Source: Pseudomonas resinovorans NBRC 106553 (GTDB lineage: Bacteria > Pseudomonadota > Gammaproteobacteria > Pseudomonadales > Pseudomonadaceae). Taken from it: a stretch of DNA of 64,000 nucleotides. Location of the stretch: assembly GCF_000412695.1 (NCBI RefSeq), contig NC_021499.1:5952001-6016000 (forward strand). Direction: 5' to 3'. Shown one piece after another: positions 25,410-33,605 of this stretch (positions are counted from its first letter, which is position 1; the number at the start of each line of letters is the position of its first letter). The notes under the pieces were generated by a model, which saw only the letters and a program-made list of their open reading frames with translations, searched no databases and was not told the origin of the DNA. A program made the translations under genes and the position numbers.

Positions 25410-26542
25410 CCCCTCGATACGTACCTTTGTTGAAGGCTCTAGACAGTGAGTGCCAAGCGATTGTCAAGATGGGAAAATCAGTCGCGGATAGTATTTGCCC
25501 GCTTTTTGAGGTTCCTCGCATTGGGAAAAACATCACTGAAGCTAAGCGCTTTGAGGGATGCACTCAACTAAAAATGGCTTATCTCAATGAGATAACAGAT
25601 AGAATTGCCATCACCTGGAAAGATCGGCCGGCGATGGTCGACGCCTATCAATGGCAACCAGGGGACACAGTCGAGTCAGGGGAACATATAGTTCAGTATA
25701 TGTATGGACGACTCGCTTCGCTTGGCGTCGATGTAATTCCCGTTATCGGATATGACCGCTGGGATAACCAAGCATATCGCCTAGCAGTTCAGAAGCTGGA
25801 CCCCGTGAAAATCTCTAAGTCCTGCATACGTTTGGACGCGCAGGCCTTAGAAGATTCCGAAGAACCAGACTTCTTCGAAGAAAACATTGAGTCAATCCTA
25901 GATGGCTTAGCTCTTGAACCAGCCAAATGCTCTATATTGATTGACTTTGGAGATGCTACTGGCTGGTCCGTAGAAGGCATGATAGAAAAAACAGAGGCCA
26001 TGCTTGCCATTCTTGAAAAATATGGTTTCAAGTACATCGTCACCGCCGGATGCTCGCTACCTAAATCCATCGATTTAGCGGTCAAGAAGCCGGACACCAC
26101 CGGAATTATACCCCGGAAAGAAATGTTACTCTGGCAAGCAATGCGTCAAAGTCATCCTAAAAGCCGGATTGTCTACGGCGACTATGGGGTCCGGGGTCCA
26201 ACTAGTAACGAAGGTGTGAGGAACCCGCACGCCAACGGGAAGATAAGACACACCATAGACAAACACTTCTTCATCGTTCGCGGCCACTCCATGAAGCTCC
26301 CAGGGAAGGGCCAGCAGATGTGGGGACTTGCCAAAACGGTTGTGGATTCTCAGCACTATATGGGCGAAGAATTCAGCTGGGGCGATAAGCGAATTTATGA
26401 ATGCAGCCAGAAAAAGTGCATGGGCGGTCACCCGCAATGGATAACCAATGATACTAGCCATCACTTGGCTTATGCCGTCGCGGAAGTCCACAACTTTGAA
26501 CTGTCCGTCATGGCCACTGGAAACCTCGAGAAAACTCACTGA
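25406..26542 (+). CDS. Beta family protein (phage T4 beta-protein-like), third gene of the toxin operon
   Basis: A 378-residue protein. The opening MTPRYVPLLKALDSECQAI followed by ICPLFEVPRIG, the middle SILIDFGDATGW and the C-terminal HGWG-like GHSMKLPGKGQQMWGLAKTVV fit the Beta_protein family (PF14350), named for a T4 protein and common in defence-type operons. No catalytic motif is known to me. The ATG overlaps the antitoxin-protease stop (ATGA), so it is translationally coupled and part of the same system. It is AT-rich like its neighbour. The family call is from memory of its N-terminal pattern; its role is unknown. Confidence 0.72.
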   Translation: MTPRYVPLLKALDSECQAIVKMGKSVADSICPLFEVPRIGKNITEAKRFEGCTQLKMAYLNEITDRIAITWKDRPAMVDAYQWQPGDTVESGEHIVQYMYGRLASLGVDVIPVIGYDRWDNQAYRLAVQKLDPVKISKSCIRLDAQALEDSEEPDFFEENIESILDGLALEPAKCSILIDFGDATGWSVEGMIEKTEAMLAILEKYGFKYIVTAGCSLPKSIDLAVKKPDTTGIIPRKEMLLWQAMRQSHPKSRIVYGDYGVRGPTSNEGVRNPHANGKIRHTIDKHFFIVRGHSMKLPGKGQQMWGLAKTVVDSQHYMGEEFSWGDKRIYECSQKKCMGGHPQWITNDTSHHLAYAVAEVHNFELSVMATGNLEKTH

Positions 26543-26583
26543 TGTTCGATTAGCTTGCATGGCTCCGTAAGCCCATGAAAAGG

Positions 26584-26611
26584 AAGGGGCCGCCCGGATG
26601 GACGGCCCCTT
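26584..26611. terminator. Bidirectional terminator between cargo and satellite module
   Basis: AAGGGGCCG pairs with CGGCCCCTT. On the minus strand it is followed by CCTTTTC. It separates the plus-strand cargo from the minus-strand operon starting upstream of 31678. Confidence 0.65.
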
Positions 26612-26634
26612 CGAACACAGCCTGGCAACACCCG

Positions 26635-26913
26635 CTAGGACACGAACGCAAGGTGAGCCAGATTGAAGGGCAATGCGTCGGCCTTGCACTTAGTGGCACG
26701 GTCCACGTACAGATCCAACTGCCGGCAGTACGGCAAGCCGGTCAGCTCGGCGGCCTCGTCGAACGACTCAGAACCGAACGGCACGCCGACCCGAGCAGCC
26801 TGGTCGGCCAAGGCCTCCAGCAAACAGGAGCCAGTACGCAGAACGACGGCAATGCCCACCAGGGCGATTGATACCGGGTCCTGCGGCCCGTATTCATTCT
26901 GTCTAGTCACCAT
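26635..26913 (-). CDS. Small hypothetical protein of the island
   Basis: A 92-residue protein, MVTRQNEYGPQDPVSIALVG, with Cys in GSCLLEAL, LPYCRQL and TKCKAD. No family is recognised; the segment VSIALVGIAVVLRTGSCLLEAL is moderately hydrophobic. The start overlaps the end of the upstream gene by 11 bp, so it is coupled to it and is the last gene of the minus-strand module before the terminator. Confidence 0.6.
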   Translation of the reverse strand: MVTRQNEYGPQDPVSIALVGIAVVLRTGSCLLEALADQAARVGVPFGSESFDEAAELTGLPYCRQLDLYVDRATKCKADALPFNLAHLAFVS

Positions 26914-27628
26914 GTTTCAGCTCCTGGAGCACCTGAACATCGATGGCCTGTGTCCGCATCGCCAGGGCCACGGTGTCGTATCCATTGGTCCTGCCTTGCT
27001 CCCAGGCGCGCACGGCAAGCACGATGCCCTGGAGGCGGGCGTCGCCGATCTTCAGGTACTCCTGCACCTTCCTGAAATCATCGAGCAGCATGGCCGATGC
27101 CAGCGCCTGCGGGCTAACCGTACGGTCCTTCGTCGGCATCGCGTCGAGCAGGGAGAGGACAGCAGCGGCCAGGGGTTCGTTCTTGGTACCCACGGCGACC
27201 TGGGCCATGTGGCCCAACTCGGCGGCCCCAGCATGAGCAAGCTGCTGTAGGTAAGCAGTACGACGAGCGTCGCCCAAGGCGATGCGGGACAGCACTTTGA
27301 CCGGGCTGTCGTAGTACGAGCGTTGCGCGATTAGCTTCGAATGGGACGGCCCGGCCTCTTTGAACAGGCGATCCAACTCGGCGCGGGAGTTGTCCTTGAT
27401 CTGACGAATGGAGGCCAGGGTCTCGGACTCGGCAAAGCGAGCACGATCCGCCTCCCCAATGGCGGCCGCCTTCCAGCGGCTCGCAATCTCAGCCTTCCTG
27501 GCTGCAACATCCTTTTGCAGACGCTCAATGGCCTTAAGTACGCGGGTGTGGAGGGTATCCAGGGCGGAGGCGAGTTCGCCGATTTGCTGAGGGGTCAGTA
27601 GCGGGGTGTTGGTGAGTTCGATCTTCAT
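26903..27628 (-). CDS. Hypothetical coiled-coil protein of the island
   Basis: A 241-residue protein. The start ATG 27628 (MKIELTNTPLLTPQQ) has AGAGGAG about 10 bp upstream; the longer frame has no RBS. Residues 10-105 are Ala/Glu/Lys/Arg-rich and should form a long coiled coil (LDTLHTRVLKAIERLQKDVA, ASIRQIKDNSRAELDRLFKEA); the rest is helical. No enzyme motif is seen. In satellites this position between the packaging gene and cargo often holds capsid-size or packaging-interference genes, but I cannot assign it. Confidence 0.65.
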   Translation of the reverse strand: MKIELTNTPLLTPQQIGELASALDTLHTRVLKAIERLQKDVAARKAEIASRWKAAAIGEADRARFAESETLASIRQIKDNSRAELDRLFKEAGPSHSKLIAQRSYYDSPVKVLSRIALGDARRTAYLQQLAHAGAAELGHMAQVAVGTKNEPLAAAVLSLLDAMPTKDRTVSPQALASAMLLDDFRKVQEYLKIGDARLQGIVLAVRAWEQGRTNGYDTVALAMRTQAIDVQVLQELKHGD

Positions 27629-27870
27629 GCTCGTTGGCTCCTCTGAGGTTGGTCTCCTCCGGTCGCCAGTAACGAGCGCATCCCCCCAGCCGGGGTGGTC
27701 ACGCGCCTGTGCGCGACCGGATGCTTGCAATGTGTCGCGAAGCGTTGGAGGCGCATGCCATCGATCATCGAGCCTGTTTCAGCCGTGTTCACCCTCCATC
27801 AGCCACAGGTGCGGAGCCTTGTGCCCTTTGGGTTCAGCGCTACTTAGTGCCCTGATTCGGTATCAGCAAA
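27629..27870. other. Gap within the island module
   Basis: 242 bp between two minus-strand genes. No credible reading frame or clear promoter or terminator is seen apart from the RBS of the coiled-coil gene at about 27638-27644. Confidence 0.4.
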
Positions 27871-28110
27871 TCAGTCCGCTGGGCTGTTCCGCAGGCATTC
27901 ATACTCCAGGCTGGCGCGCTCCCAGGTCTCTTGGTCGAGCCGTGGCACGGGACCGATGCAGGTCATTTCACTCAGATTAGGCAGCGCATCGCGCCCGCCC
28001 AACTCACGGACGACGTTGGGCGAGGTACATTCCCAGGCGTCCAGGTTGCGGTCGATCATCTCGGCCCGTTCTAGAACCTCAGCCACGGTCAATCTTTCAG
28101 TCCTCGCCAT
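27871..28110 (-). CDS. Small hypothetical protein, coupled to TerS-like gene
   Basis: A 79-residue protein, MARTERLTVAEVLERAEMIDR, soluble and acidic, ending ECLRNSPAD. Its start lies 14 bp inside the upstream TerS-like gene, indicating translational coupling. No family is recognised. Confidence 0.6.
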   Translation of the reverse strand: MARTERLTVAEVLERAEMIDRNLDAWECTSPNVVRELGGRDALPNLSEMTCIGPVPRLDQETWERASLEYECLRNSPAD

Positions 28111-28609
28111 CGTCGTCCTCCTCGATCTTGTTGGCCTGGTACTTCGCCAGGAGCGCAGTGAGCTGCGCCCGCTCCTCACTCGGCATCCTCAGCAGCGCAT
28201 CGGCATCCAGGCCGACCGAGTCCACCTTGACCTTGAGCCTGTCAGCCATCTGGTCGCCGTAGCGAAACTTCAGCAACACCTCCAGCAGCCGGTCGCTGTG
28301 CTTGCGAACGGTAAGAGGACGCTCCTCGCCGCTCTCGGGATCGATCACCGTGGAGAGCCTGCCGCCGTGAATTACCGGCTCCTCGTAGCCCAGGGCCGCA
28401 CGCCGATATGCCTCCTCCAGCAGTGCGTCGAGCGCGACCTCCAGAGCTTTATCCCAGCGGCTGCGGAACTCGGGATCGTTGGCCTTGTGATAGAACGCCG
28501 TCTGCCGGCTAATGCCGGCAGCGGCTGCGGCCTGCTTGGGCGAGCAGGTGTCTTCCAAGACCTGGAAGAACAGTTCGCGCCGCTCGGGCGTGAAGATGTT
28601 GGGAATCAT
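28097..28609 (-). CDS. Terminase small subunit-like protein
   Basis: A 170-residue protein. An N-terminal helix-turn-helix (QVLEDTCSPKQAAAAAGISRQTAFYHKANDPEFR) is followed by the segment DALLEEAYRRAALGYEEPV and LTVRKHSDRLLEVLLKFRYGDQMADR, then an acidic tail (EEDDDGED). This layout is that of phage small terminase/HTH proteins that recognise pac or cos DNA. No large terminase is present in the island, so the protein would have to work with a helper phage TerL, as in PICIs. The alternative is a general HTH regulator. Confidence 0.72.
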   Translation of the reverse strand: MIPNIFTPERRELFFQVLEDTCSPKQAAAAAGISRQTAFYHKANDPEFRSRWDKALEVALDALLEEAYRRAALGYEEPVIHGGRLSTVIDPESGEERPLTVRKHSDRLLEVLLKFRYGDQMADRLKVKVDSVGLDADALLRMPSEERAQLTALLAKYQANKIEEDDDGED

Positions 28610-28864
28610 GCCGCCGTCTCCAAAAATGGCTTACGGCGTGATCGTGTCGTGTCAGGCGCAAGCGGGAACCCACTGTTCTCCCTTGCGGATCAAGGGCATG
28701 AAGGGAGCCGGGGCGCTGCCTGACGATTAGATGGTGAGGTCGGCCAGGGGCTAGCCTCGCGCGCGAAGGACAAGACGAGCAAGGTCGGGCGCGATCTCAG
28801 CGCCGCCCCCGTCTTGGCCGACATGCTCACCGAGGTCGGCCAGGGGTTTGCCTTGTCGTTGCCT

Positions 28865-29079
28865 GTTACTCTCCCTCGTTACTGCGCCAAGTTGTCCGAA
28901 AGCCTTGCGTTGCAAGGCTTGTTACTCCGTTGCTCGCGCTACTGCCGTTTCGCTGTAAGTACCCAGTAGTCCTCGGCAACCTGACCTTTGCTGTCAGACC
29001 ACTGTCTTTTTCCATGGTCTAAGTATTTTGGGGTAACAAGAGTAACGAGGTAACAAGGCTAGTGCCGCAAGGCTTTCGG
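28865..29079. other. Probable replication origin of the island
   Basis: Three GTTAC motifs (28865, 28878, 28921) on the left and three inverted GTAAC motifs (29033, 29042, 29050) on the right flank an AT-richer stretch (about 29000-29030, TGTCTTTTTCCATGGTCTAA). Within this lies an imperfect inverted repeat with 30-bp arms, 28896-28925 and 29050-29079, matching at 25 of 30 positions. It lies just 3' of the primase-helicase gene, where SaPI origins also sit, with iterons flanking an AT-rich core. The surrounding gap 28610-29132 has no gene; GAGGTCGGCCAGGGG is repeated directly near 28736 and 28832. Confidence 0.65.
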
Positions 29080-29121
29080 GTGTTGCCCCTGCGTTCGAGG
29101 GAGGGCAACAGGGCAACACCC
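29078..29121. terminator. Hairpin after the primase-helicase gene
   Basis: GGGTGTTGCCC pairs perfectly with GGGCAACACCC around a 22-nt loop, 12 bp past the stop codon. No T-run follows, so it may belong to the origin rather than be a terminator. Confidence 0.45.
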
Positions 29122-29132
29122 TGCCTACGGCA

Positions 29133-31379
29133 TCATGGCCTCTGGTAGCCCTTACCCTGCCTTCCGTCTTCACCTGCACGGAGATTGGACTTGTGCTTCC
29201 AGCCCAAGTATTTCTCCATGACCACCCTCAGACGCTGCGAATGAGCCTGCGTCTGCTCCGAAGGACGAATGCCAAGGGCATCGCTCAACAGCATGGCCGA
29301 ATGTACGCGATCCAGAGGCTCGAACTTTTGAACTTCCTTGTTAATAGAATCCCAGACTTCCTTGTAGCCCAGGTAGTCGCGCAAAGTGTCCGCCCAGGGG
29401 TCTTCAGCAACACGGTCCTCTTGCTCTATCGCTGCTACGCCCCAGAGCTCCTGAGGTAGAAGCAACGACTCACCAGCTGCCTCCCTGGCGGCTGCCTCTG
29501 CCCAGAGCTGGTCACGATCAGCAACCAGCCCATCAAGGTCGATGGTGCCAACCTTCACAGGCCAGAAGCGACGGTTACCAGTCTGATCCTTTAGGTAGGC
29601 GGTCTGGTTGGTGGTGCCGATGAAGATGCACTGGCGGCGCAACTCCTCGTGCATGCGGCCATAAGGACGGCGGACGTGGTCGATGCTGCTCGACACGAAC
29701 GCCTTGAGAGCCTCGACGCCAGACTTGGAGAGAACAGACATCTCCCCCAGCTCGATGATCCAGCGGCCTTGCAGCGAAAGCGGCGCATCCTTCGACTCAG
29801 TGTTGCCGATGGGCGAATCAGAGAACCACTCGACGTGCGGCGACAGTGACTTCACAAAGGAACTCTTGCCACAGCCCTGGTCGCCTTCCAACACAATGAC
29901 GTTATCGAACTTGCAGCCAGGCTGGTGAACACGGCGAACCGCAGCGATCAACGTCTTGGCACCGATGGCACGGACATAAGCATTGTCAGCGGCACCTGCG
30001 TACCGAACCAGGAGAGTATCGAGCCGAGGCTTTCCATCCCAAGTCAGGCCAGCAAGGTATGCGCGAACAGGGTGAATGGGGTTCTCACGCGCCAAGGTCA
30101 ACACGGCGTCCGTTACGTCATCCTTGCCCCAATTAACGCCCGTGGACTCGACCAGATACTTGCGAATCAGGCGCAGCAGATCGTCGTCCAACCTACGGCC
30201 CGCATCTACGGCCCATGGCAGTTCGGAAGCGACGAGATGGTAGGCGCAGCCGAACTCGTCATACACCAAACCCAGACGGGCGCTGATGTGCTGCACCAGT
30301 TTGAGACAGTTCGGATAAGAACTGACGATCTTGCCGCCTTCGGTACGCTGCAGTGTCGGCAACATGTCCCCATCGACAGGCGCCACATCGAAGTCCCCCT
30401 CCGGGGCCGGGTGTGGGATGCCGATGCCGTGCCTGCCGAGCACCTGGTACAGGTGGCGGATGGTCGTTGGCCGCCCACCACTTCCGGCCCTGGATGCGAG
30501 CGAGTCCCAGCGATAGCCAATCAATTCGGCGTGATCTTCATAGCCCGCCGCCTGGGTACTCCAGGCGATAAACTCCTCGCGCCCTGCACCGGCAGTGGCA
30601 TGGTGGCAGGCACACATGAACTGAAACCAGTCGTCGTGCGATCCCTCACCGTAGTCGTCCACAGGCAACCTGGCCAAGGCCGCAGCGAGCTGCCAGGGTT
30701 CAATCTCCCCCCAACGGTCATCGCCATTGGCACCCTCGGGGGGCGCCATCCGACGAACCCTTAGGAGGTCGAGCAGTGCCGCAGGCGCGCCAGGGGTCTC
30801 GTCGGGTCCTAACAGGAAGAACTCGGACATATAGCGCTTGCCGGTATCGGGGTGCACTGCACCAGGCGCCACGACCTGCCCGCCGAGCTTCTTGAAGTCG
30901 ATACCAGGGTATTCCGGGCGCTTGCCGACGGTTGGGAAGTCGGACGGTTTCTGTAGGTAGTAGTGGTGACCACCTCCGCCCGTGAAGACGCAAGGGCACC
31001 TATCCAAATCCAAGCCGACATCCGCTACGAGGCGTTCCAAGGACTTGTCTCCCCCGTTGCGGGGGTCCACGTCGATGACTAGGTCCGTCGGCCGCAGGCG
31101 GACTCCCAGGTTACTGCCGCAATGCCGTGCCTCGGCGATTAGCGTCACCGGGTCGTAATGACGGCGCAGCCAGTTCGGATCGCGTGGCACTTTGCCGCCG
31201 TGACGAAGAGGAATTAACTCGTAGCCAGCTTTCGCAAGAAACTCAGCATCATCGAATGACGGCGTTTCGCGAGGAATGGTGCCGGCATCATTGATTCCGT
31301 GAGCTTGCGAATGCTCCCTCTCCCTCTGCGGTATCACTTTGCGCCCGCCTTGCCCGCGGGCGTTCTCTTTTGCATCCAT
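29133..31379 (-). CDS. Bifunctional primase-polymerase / VapE-like helicase
   Basis: A 748-residue replication protein. Residues about 40-210 form a Prim-Pol (AEP) domain with the metal motif VIDVDPRNGG (Asp103, Asp105) and GGGGHHYYLQKP (His138-139). A primase C-terminal region follows (about 230-320). From 420 on is a VirE/VapE superfamily 3-like helicase with Walker A LEGDQGCGKSSF (about 497-508), Walker B WIIELGEM (540-547) and sensor CIFIGTTNQTAYLKD. Start 31379 is chosen for AAGGAGGG upstream; 57 more codons would overlap alpA. This is the Pri-Rep protein expected of satellites. Confidence 0.9.
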   Translation of the reverse strand: MDAKENARGQGGRKVIPQREREHSQAHGINDAGTIPRETPSFDDAEFLAKAGYELIPLRHGGKVPRDPNWLRRHYDPVTLIAEARHCGSNLGVRLRPTDLVIDVDPRNGGDKSLERLVADVGLDLDRCPCVFTGGGGHHYYLQKPSDFPTVGKRPEYPGIDFKKLGGQVVAPGAVHPDTGKRYMSEFFLLGPDETPGAPAALLDLLRVRRMAPPEGANGDDRWGEIEPWQLAAALARLPVDDYGEGSHDDWFQFMCACHHATAGAGREEFIAWSTQAAGYEDHAELIGYRWDSLASRAGSGGRPTTIRHLYQVLGRHGIGIPHPAPEGDFDVAPVDGDMLPTLQRTEGGKIVSSYPNCLKLVQHISARLGLVYDEFGCAYHLVASELPWAVDAGRRLDDDLLRLIRKYLVESTGVNWGKDDVTDAVLTLARENPIHPVRAYLAGLTWDGKPRLDTLLVRYAGAADNAYVRAIGAKTLIAAVRRVHQPGCKFDNVIVLEGDQGCGKSSFVKSLSPHVEWFSDSPIGNTESKDAPLSLQGRWIIELGEMSVLSKSGVEALKAFVSSSIDHVRRPYGRMHEELRRQCIFIGTTNQTAYLKDQTGNRRFWPVKVGTIDLDGLVADRDQLWAEAAAREAAGESLLLPQELWGVAAIEQEDRVAEDPWADTLRDYLGYKEVWDSINKEVQKFEPLDRVHSAMLLSDALGIRPSEQTQAHSQRLRVVMEKYLGWKHKSNLRAGEDGRQGKGYQRP

Positions 31380-31381
31380 GC

Positions 31382-31678
31382 TCAACCCTCCTTGCCGGTA
31401 CGAGCGGCCAGCATTGCGGCACCGACCTTTCGCATCCCCTCGCCCATCGGCTGTCCTTTCGCATAGTCGCGAAGGTCTCCCATGCGATAACGAATCAGCT
31501 TCGACCCGATGCGGACGAATTTGGGGCCGCCGCCCTGGCAGCGATACCAAGATAAGGTGGCGTACTTAAGACGCAGGAGTGCGGCTGCCTCCTGAGTAGT
31601 CGCAAGAGCATCGTCAGGAAGTGCGTGGAGTTCTGACAGGTCTTCTGGGGTGAGATCGGGGGCTTGGTAAGTAGCCAT
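31382..31678 (-). CDS. AlpA-like HTH regulator / excisionase
   Basis: A 98-residue protein whose core, LATTQEAAALLRLKYATLSWYRCQGGGPKFVRIGSKLIRY (in two halves at about 40-80), is a MerR-type winged HTH of the HTH_17/AlpA family. In P4 and Gram-negative PICIs, AlpA activates the satellite operon and excision. The start at 31678 has CGGAG upstream; the open frame before it is without RBS. It lies 2 bp upstream of the primase gene, so both are co-transcribed. Confidence 0.85.
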   Translation of the reverse strand: MATYQAPDLTPEDLSELHALPDDALATTQEAAALLRLKYATLSWYRCQGGGPKFVRIGSKLIRYRMGDLRDYAKGQPMGEGMRKVGAAMLAARTGKEG

Positions 31679-32022
31679 ATCGGCGCTCCGGTCAGCAGAT
31701 ATCCCCTGGGGCCACATGCCGCCAGGAGGACATCCGCTGCCTTGCGCAGCAGATCTGACCCTGAGCTCCGTTGTCATCCGAAGAGGGCCTCGGCTGTTCT
31801 TGCCACCGAAAGCACTTCTGGCCGCCATAGTCATTGCCGACGGCCCTCGGGGCTGCCTTGAGCACCGATTGCGCCACACATTACCAGAGCGATTCACGCC
31901 CAAATACCATCACTTTCACCATCGCTCGGGTGTGCCCGTTTCACCAAAAGTCAGTCCAAGATGCTCGGCATCAGTCCAAGGCATCCTGAACTTGACCTGG
32001 GCCACCTGGGGAGACCATGCGG
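31679..32022. promoter_or_regulatory. Control region between integrase and alpA
   Basis: 344 bp with no credible gene. TCAGTCCAAG occurs twice exactly 20 bp apart (31951-31960, 31971-31980), possible binding sites for AlpA or arm sites of the integrase. It must contain the promoter of the alpA-primase operon. Confidence 0.5.
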
Positions 32023-33210
32023 CTATTCCTTGGGCGTCGGCGGCCACTCTCCGGGAGTCCAGGCCAAACCTAGCGCATCAAGTACCTTGACCGACGCTTT
32101 CTCTTGCAAGGCCCGCAGGTGGTCGAGGCTGGGGTTGAGATAACCCATAGTGACGTTGCCGATGGCGTGGTTGAGCAGAAACTTCAGCTCGGCGATGGGC
32201 ACGCCCGATTCGAGGGCCAGGGTCGCGTAGGTATGGCGCAGGGCATGCCCCGTCAAATCGCCCAACTCGCACTGCTGGACCTCGGATATATGGCCCGACT
32301 TCGAGTCGGCAGGAAATAACCAGGGCGAACGGCGAAACGCCTTTTTGTTGTGCTCCGACCTGTGGGCAACCAAGTCCTTTAGAGGGCCCGACAGTGGCAA
32401 GTCGAAAGCCCGAGCCGCTCCACCCTTGGGTTTCGGCACATGCAGCGCATCACCTACATCGTTTGCATGCTCGGTGCGAACCTCGCACGAGGCTGTGCGG
32501 CGCATACCCGTCAGGATCATGAACAGGTGAAGGTCCCGCCGCACAGTGCTGCCCAACCCGACCACCGCTTTACCCCACGCCTTCAGCTTGTCGCCATTGG
32601 CATCCACCTTGCGCCGGCGCACGCCGTGGAAATCGACATTGGTGGTCGGGTTCGACGGCAGCTCGGGGTGCTCCCGCAGGCCGCGGTTGTAGACGGCACG
32701 CAGCACGCGCATCACGCTGTCGGCCGTCGCCTTGCCATGCTTGACCGTCATGGACGCATGCCGCTCGCGCACCGCCGAACGATTGGCGCCGAGTTCGGCC
32801 AGCGGGCGGTCGAGCCAGTCGCTCAGGTACTCGTCGCAGTTGTAGCGGTAGCCCTCCTGGGTCCGCACCGAGAGCGCCTTGGCCGACAGGTGCAGGTCGA
32901 GTGCCTCGCGCAGGGTGATCCCCTTCGCCCTGGCCTTGCGCTTCTCTTCGTTGGGATTGTTGCCGTTCCGCATGCTAACCAGGGTCTGGCGCGCTTGGTC
33001 GCGAGCCTTCTTGGCGTCCATCGCGGGGTGATCGCCCACCTTGACCCGTACCTGCCGGCCATTGACCAGGGACTGGACATAAAAGGAGCGCTTCGACGGC
33101 GTGACGATTAGGTAGAAGCCCCGTAGCTCGGGGTCTGCATAGAGGGTGCTTTTGCCCCGATCCGGCGCGGGGGCGCGCTCGACAAGCGACTGGGTGATCT
33201 TCGACTTCAT
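32023..33210 (-). CDS. int: Tyrosine recombinase (site-specific integrase)
   Basis: A 395-residue integrase of the P4-type layout: an N-terminal DUF4102-like arm-binding region (SLVERAPAPDRGKSTLYADP, GFYLIVTPSKRSFYVQSLV), a SAM-like core-binding domain (about 100-200) and a catalytic domain with Arg in LTGMRRTASC, the H-x-x-R box GHALRHTYATLA and the Tyr nucleophile in VTMGYLNPSLDHL. The start at 33210 has CGGAG upstream. It lies beside attR and reads away from it, as expected for an enzyme acting on tRNA-Thr. The 170 bp from 33211 to 33380 contain no gene. Confidence 0.95.
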   Translation of the reverse strand: MKSKITQSLVERAPAPDRGKSTLYADPELRGFYLIVTPSKRSFYVQSLVNGRQVRVKVGDHPAMDAKKARDQARQTLVSMRNGNNPNEEKRKARAKGITLREALDLHLSAKALSVRTQEGYRYNCDEYLSDWLDRPLAELGANRSAVRERHASMTVKHGKATADSVMRVLRAVYNRGLREHPELPSNPTTNVDFHGVRRRKVDANGDKLKAWGKAVVGLGSTVRRDLHLFMILTGMRRTASCEVRTEHANDVGDALHVPKPKGGAARAFDLPLSGPLKDLVAHRSEHNKKAFRRSPWLFPADSKSGHISEVQQCELGDLTGHALRHTYATLALESGVPIAELKFLLNHAIGNVTMGYLNPSLDHLRALQEKASVKVLDALGLAWTPGEWPPTPKE

Positions 33211-33380
33211 GGTGCTGGCTCCGTGTGACGGGGCCACAACCAGAACACGCTTTGCCACCACAAGGTGCCAAGCACAATCAGCGCAGCCCCACTGATTTCT
33301 CACCATTAAGTCGTGGAAAATCAGTCACGTAAGCGCTTTTCAGCACACAGAATCAAATCATGGCACAATGCCTTAAGCCC

Positions 33381-33430
33381 GACTTGTAATCAGTAGGTCC
33401 CGGGTTCGATTCCTGGTGCCGGCACCATAT
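33381..33430. repeat. attR: 50-bp direct repeat with tRNA-Thr remnant
   Basis: Exact copy of 21423-21472. It is the original 3' half of tRNA-Thr, displaced by the island. It has no promoter or 5' half and is not a functional tRNA. Confidence 0.95.
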
Positions 33431-33435
33431 AAAAG

Positions 33436-33466
33436 AAAGGCCTCGCAGCGATGCGAGGCCTTTTTT
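33436..33466 (+). terminator. Original tRNA-Thr terminator, stranded beyond attR
   Basis: AAAGGCCTCGC pairs with GCGAGGCCTTT (loop AGCGAT), followed by TTT. Before integration it directly followed tRNA-Thr. Confidence 0.85.
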
Positions 33467-33605
33467 ATTTCGCGGTCCGCAGGGCTGATGATCAAAGGCG
33501 CAGGTACCGGCATGCCGTCGTCGCCCTTCATCCATCCAATGGACTTGCATCGGGACTTCGCTGCCAACAAGCTATGCGCCATCCGTAACTTTCAGGACAT
33601 GGAAC

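Noticed and set aside
33381..33428. Second tRNA-Thr
   Set aside because: Only the 3' half is present; it is the attR duplicate.
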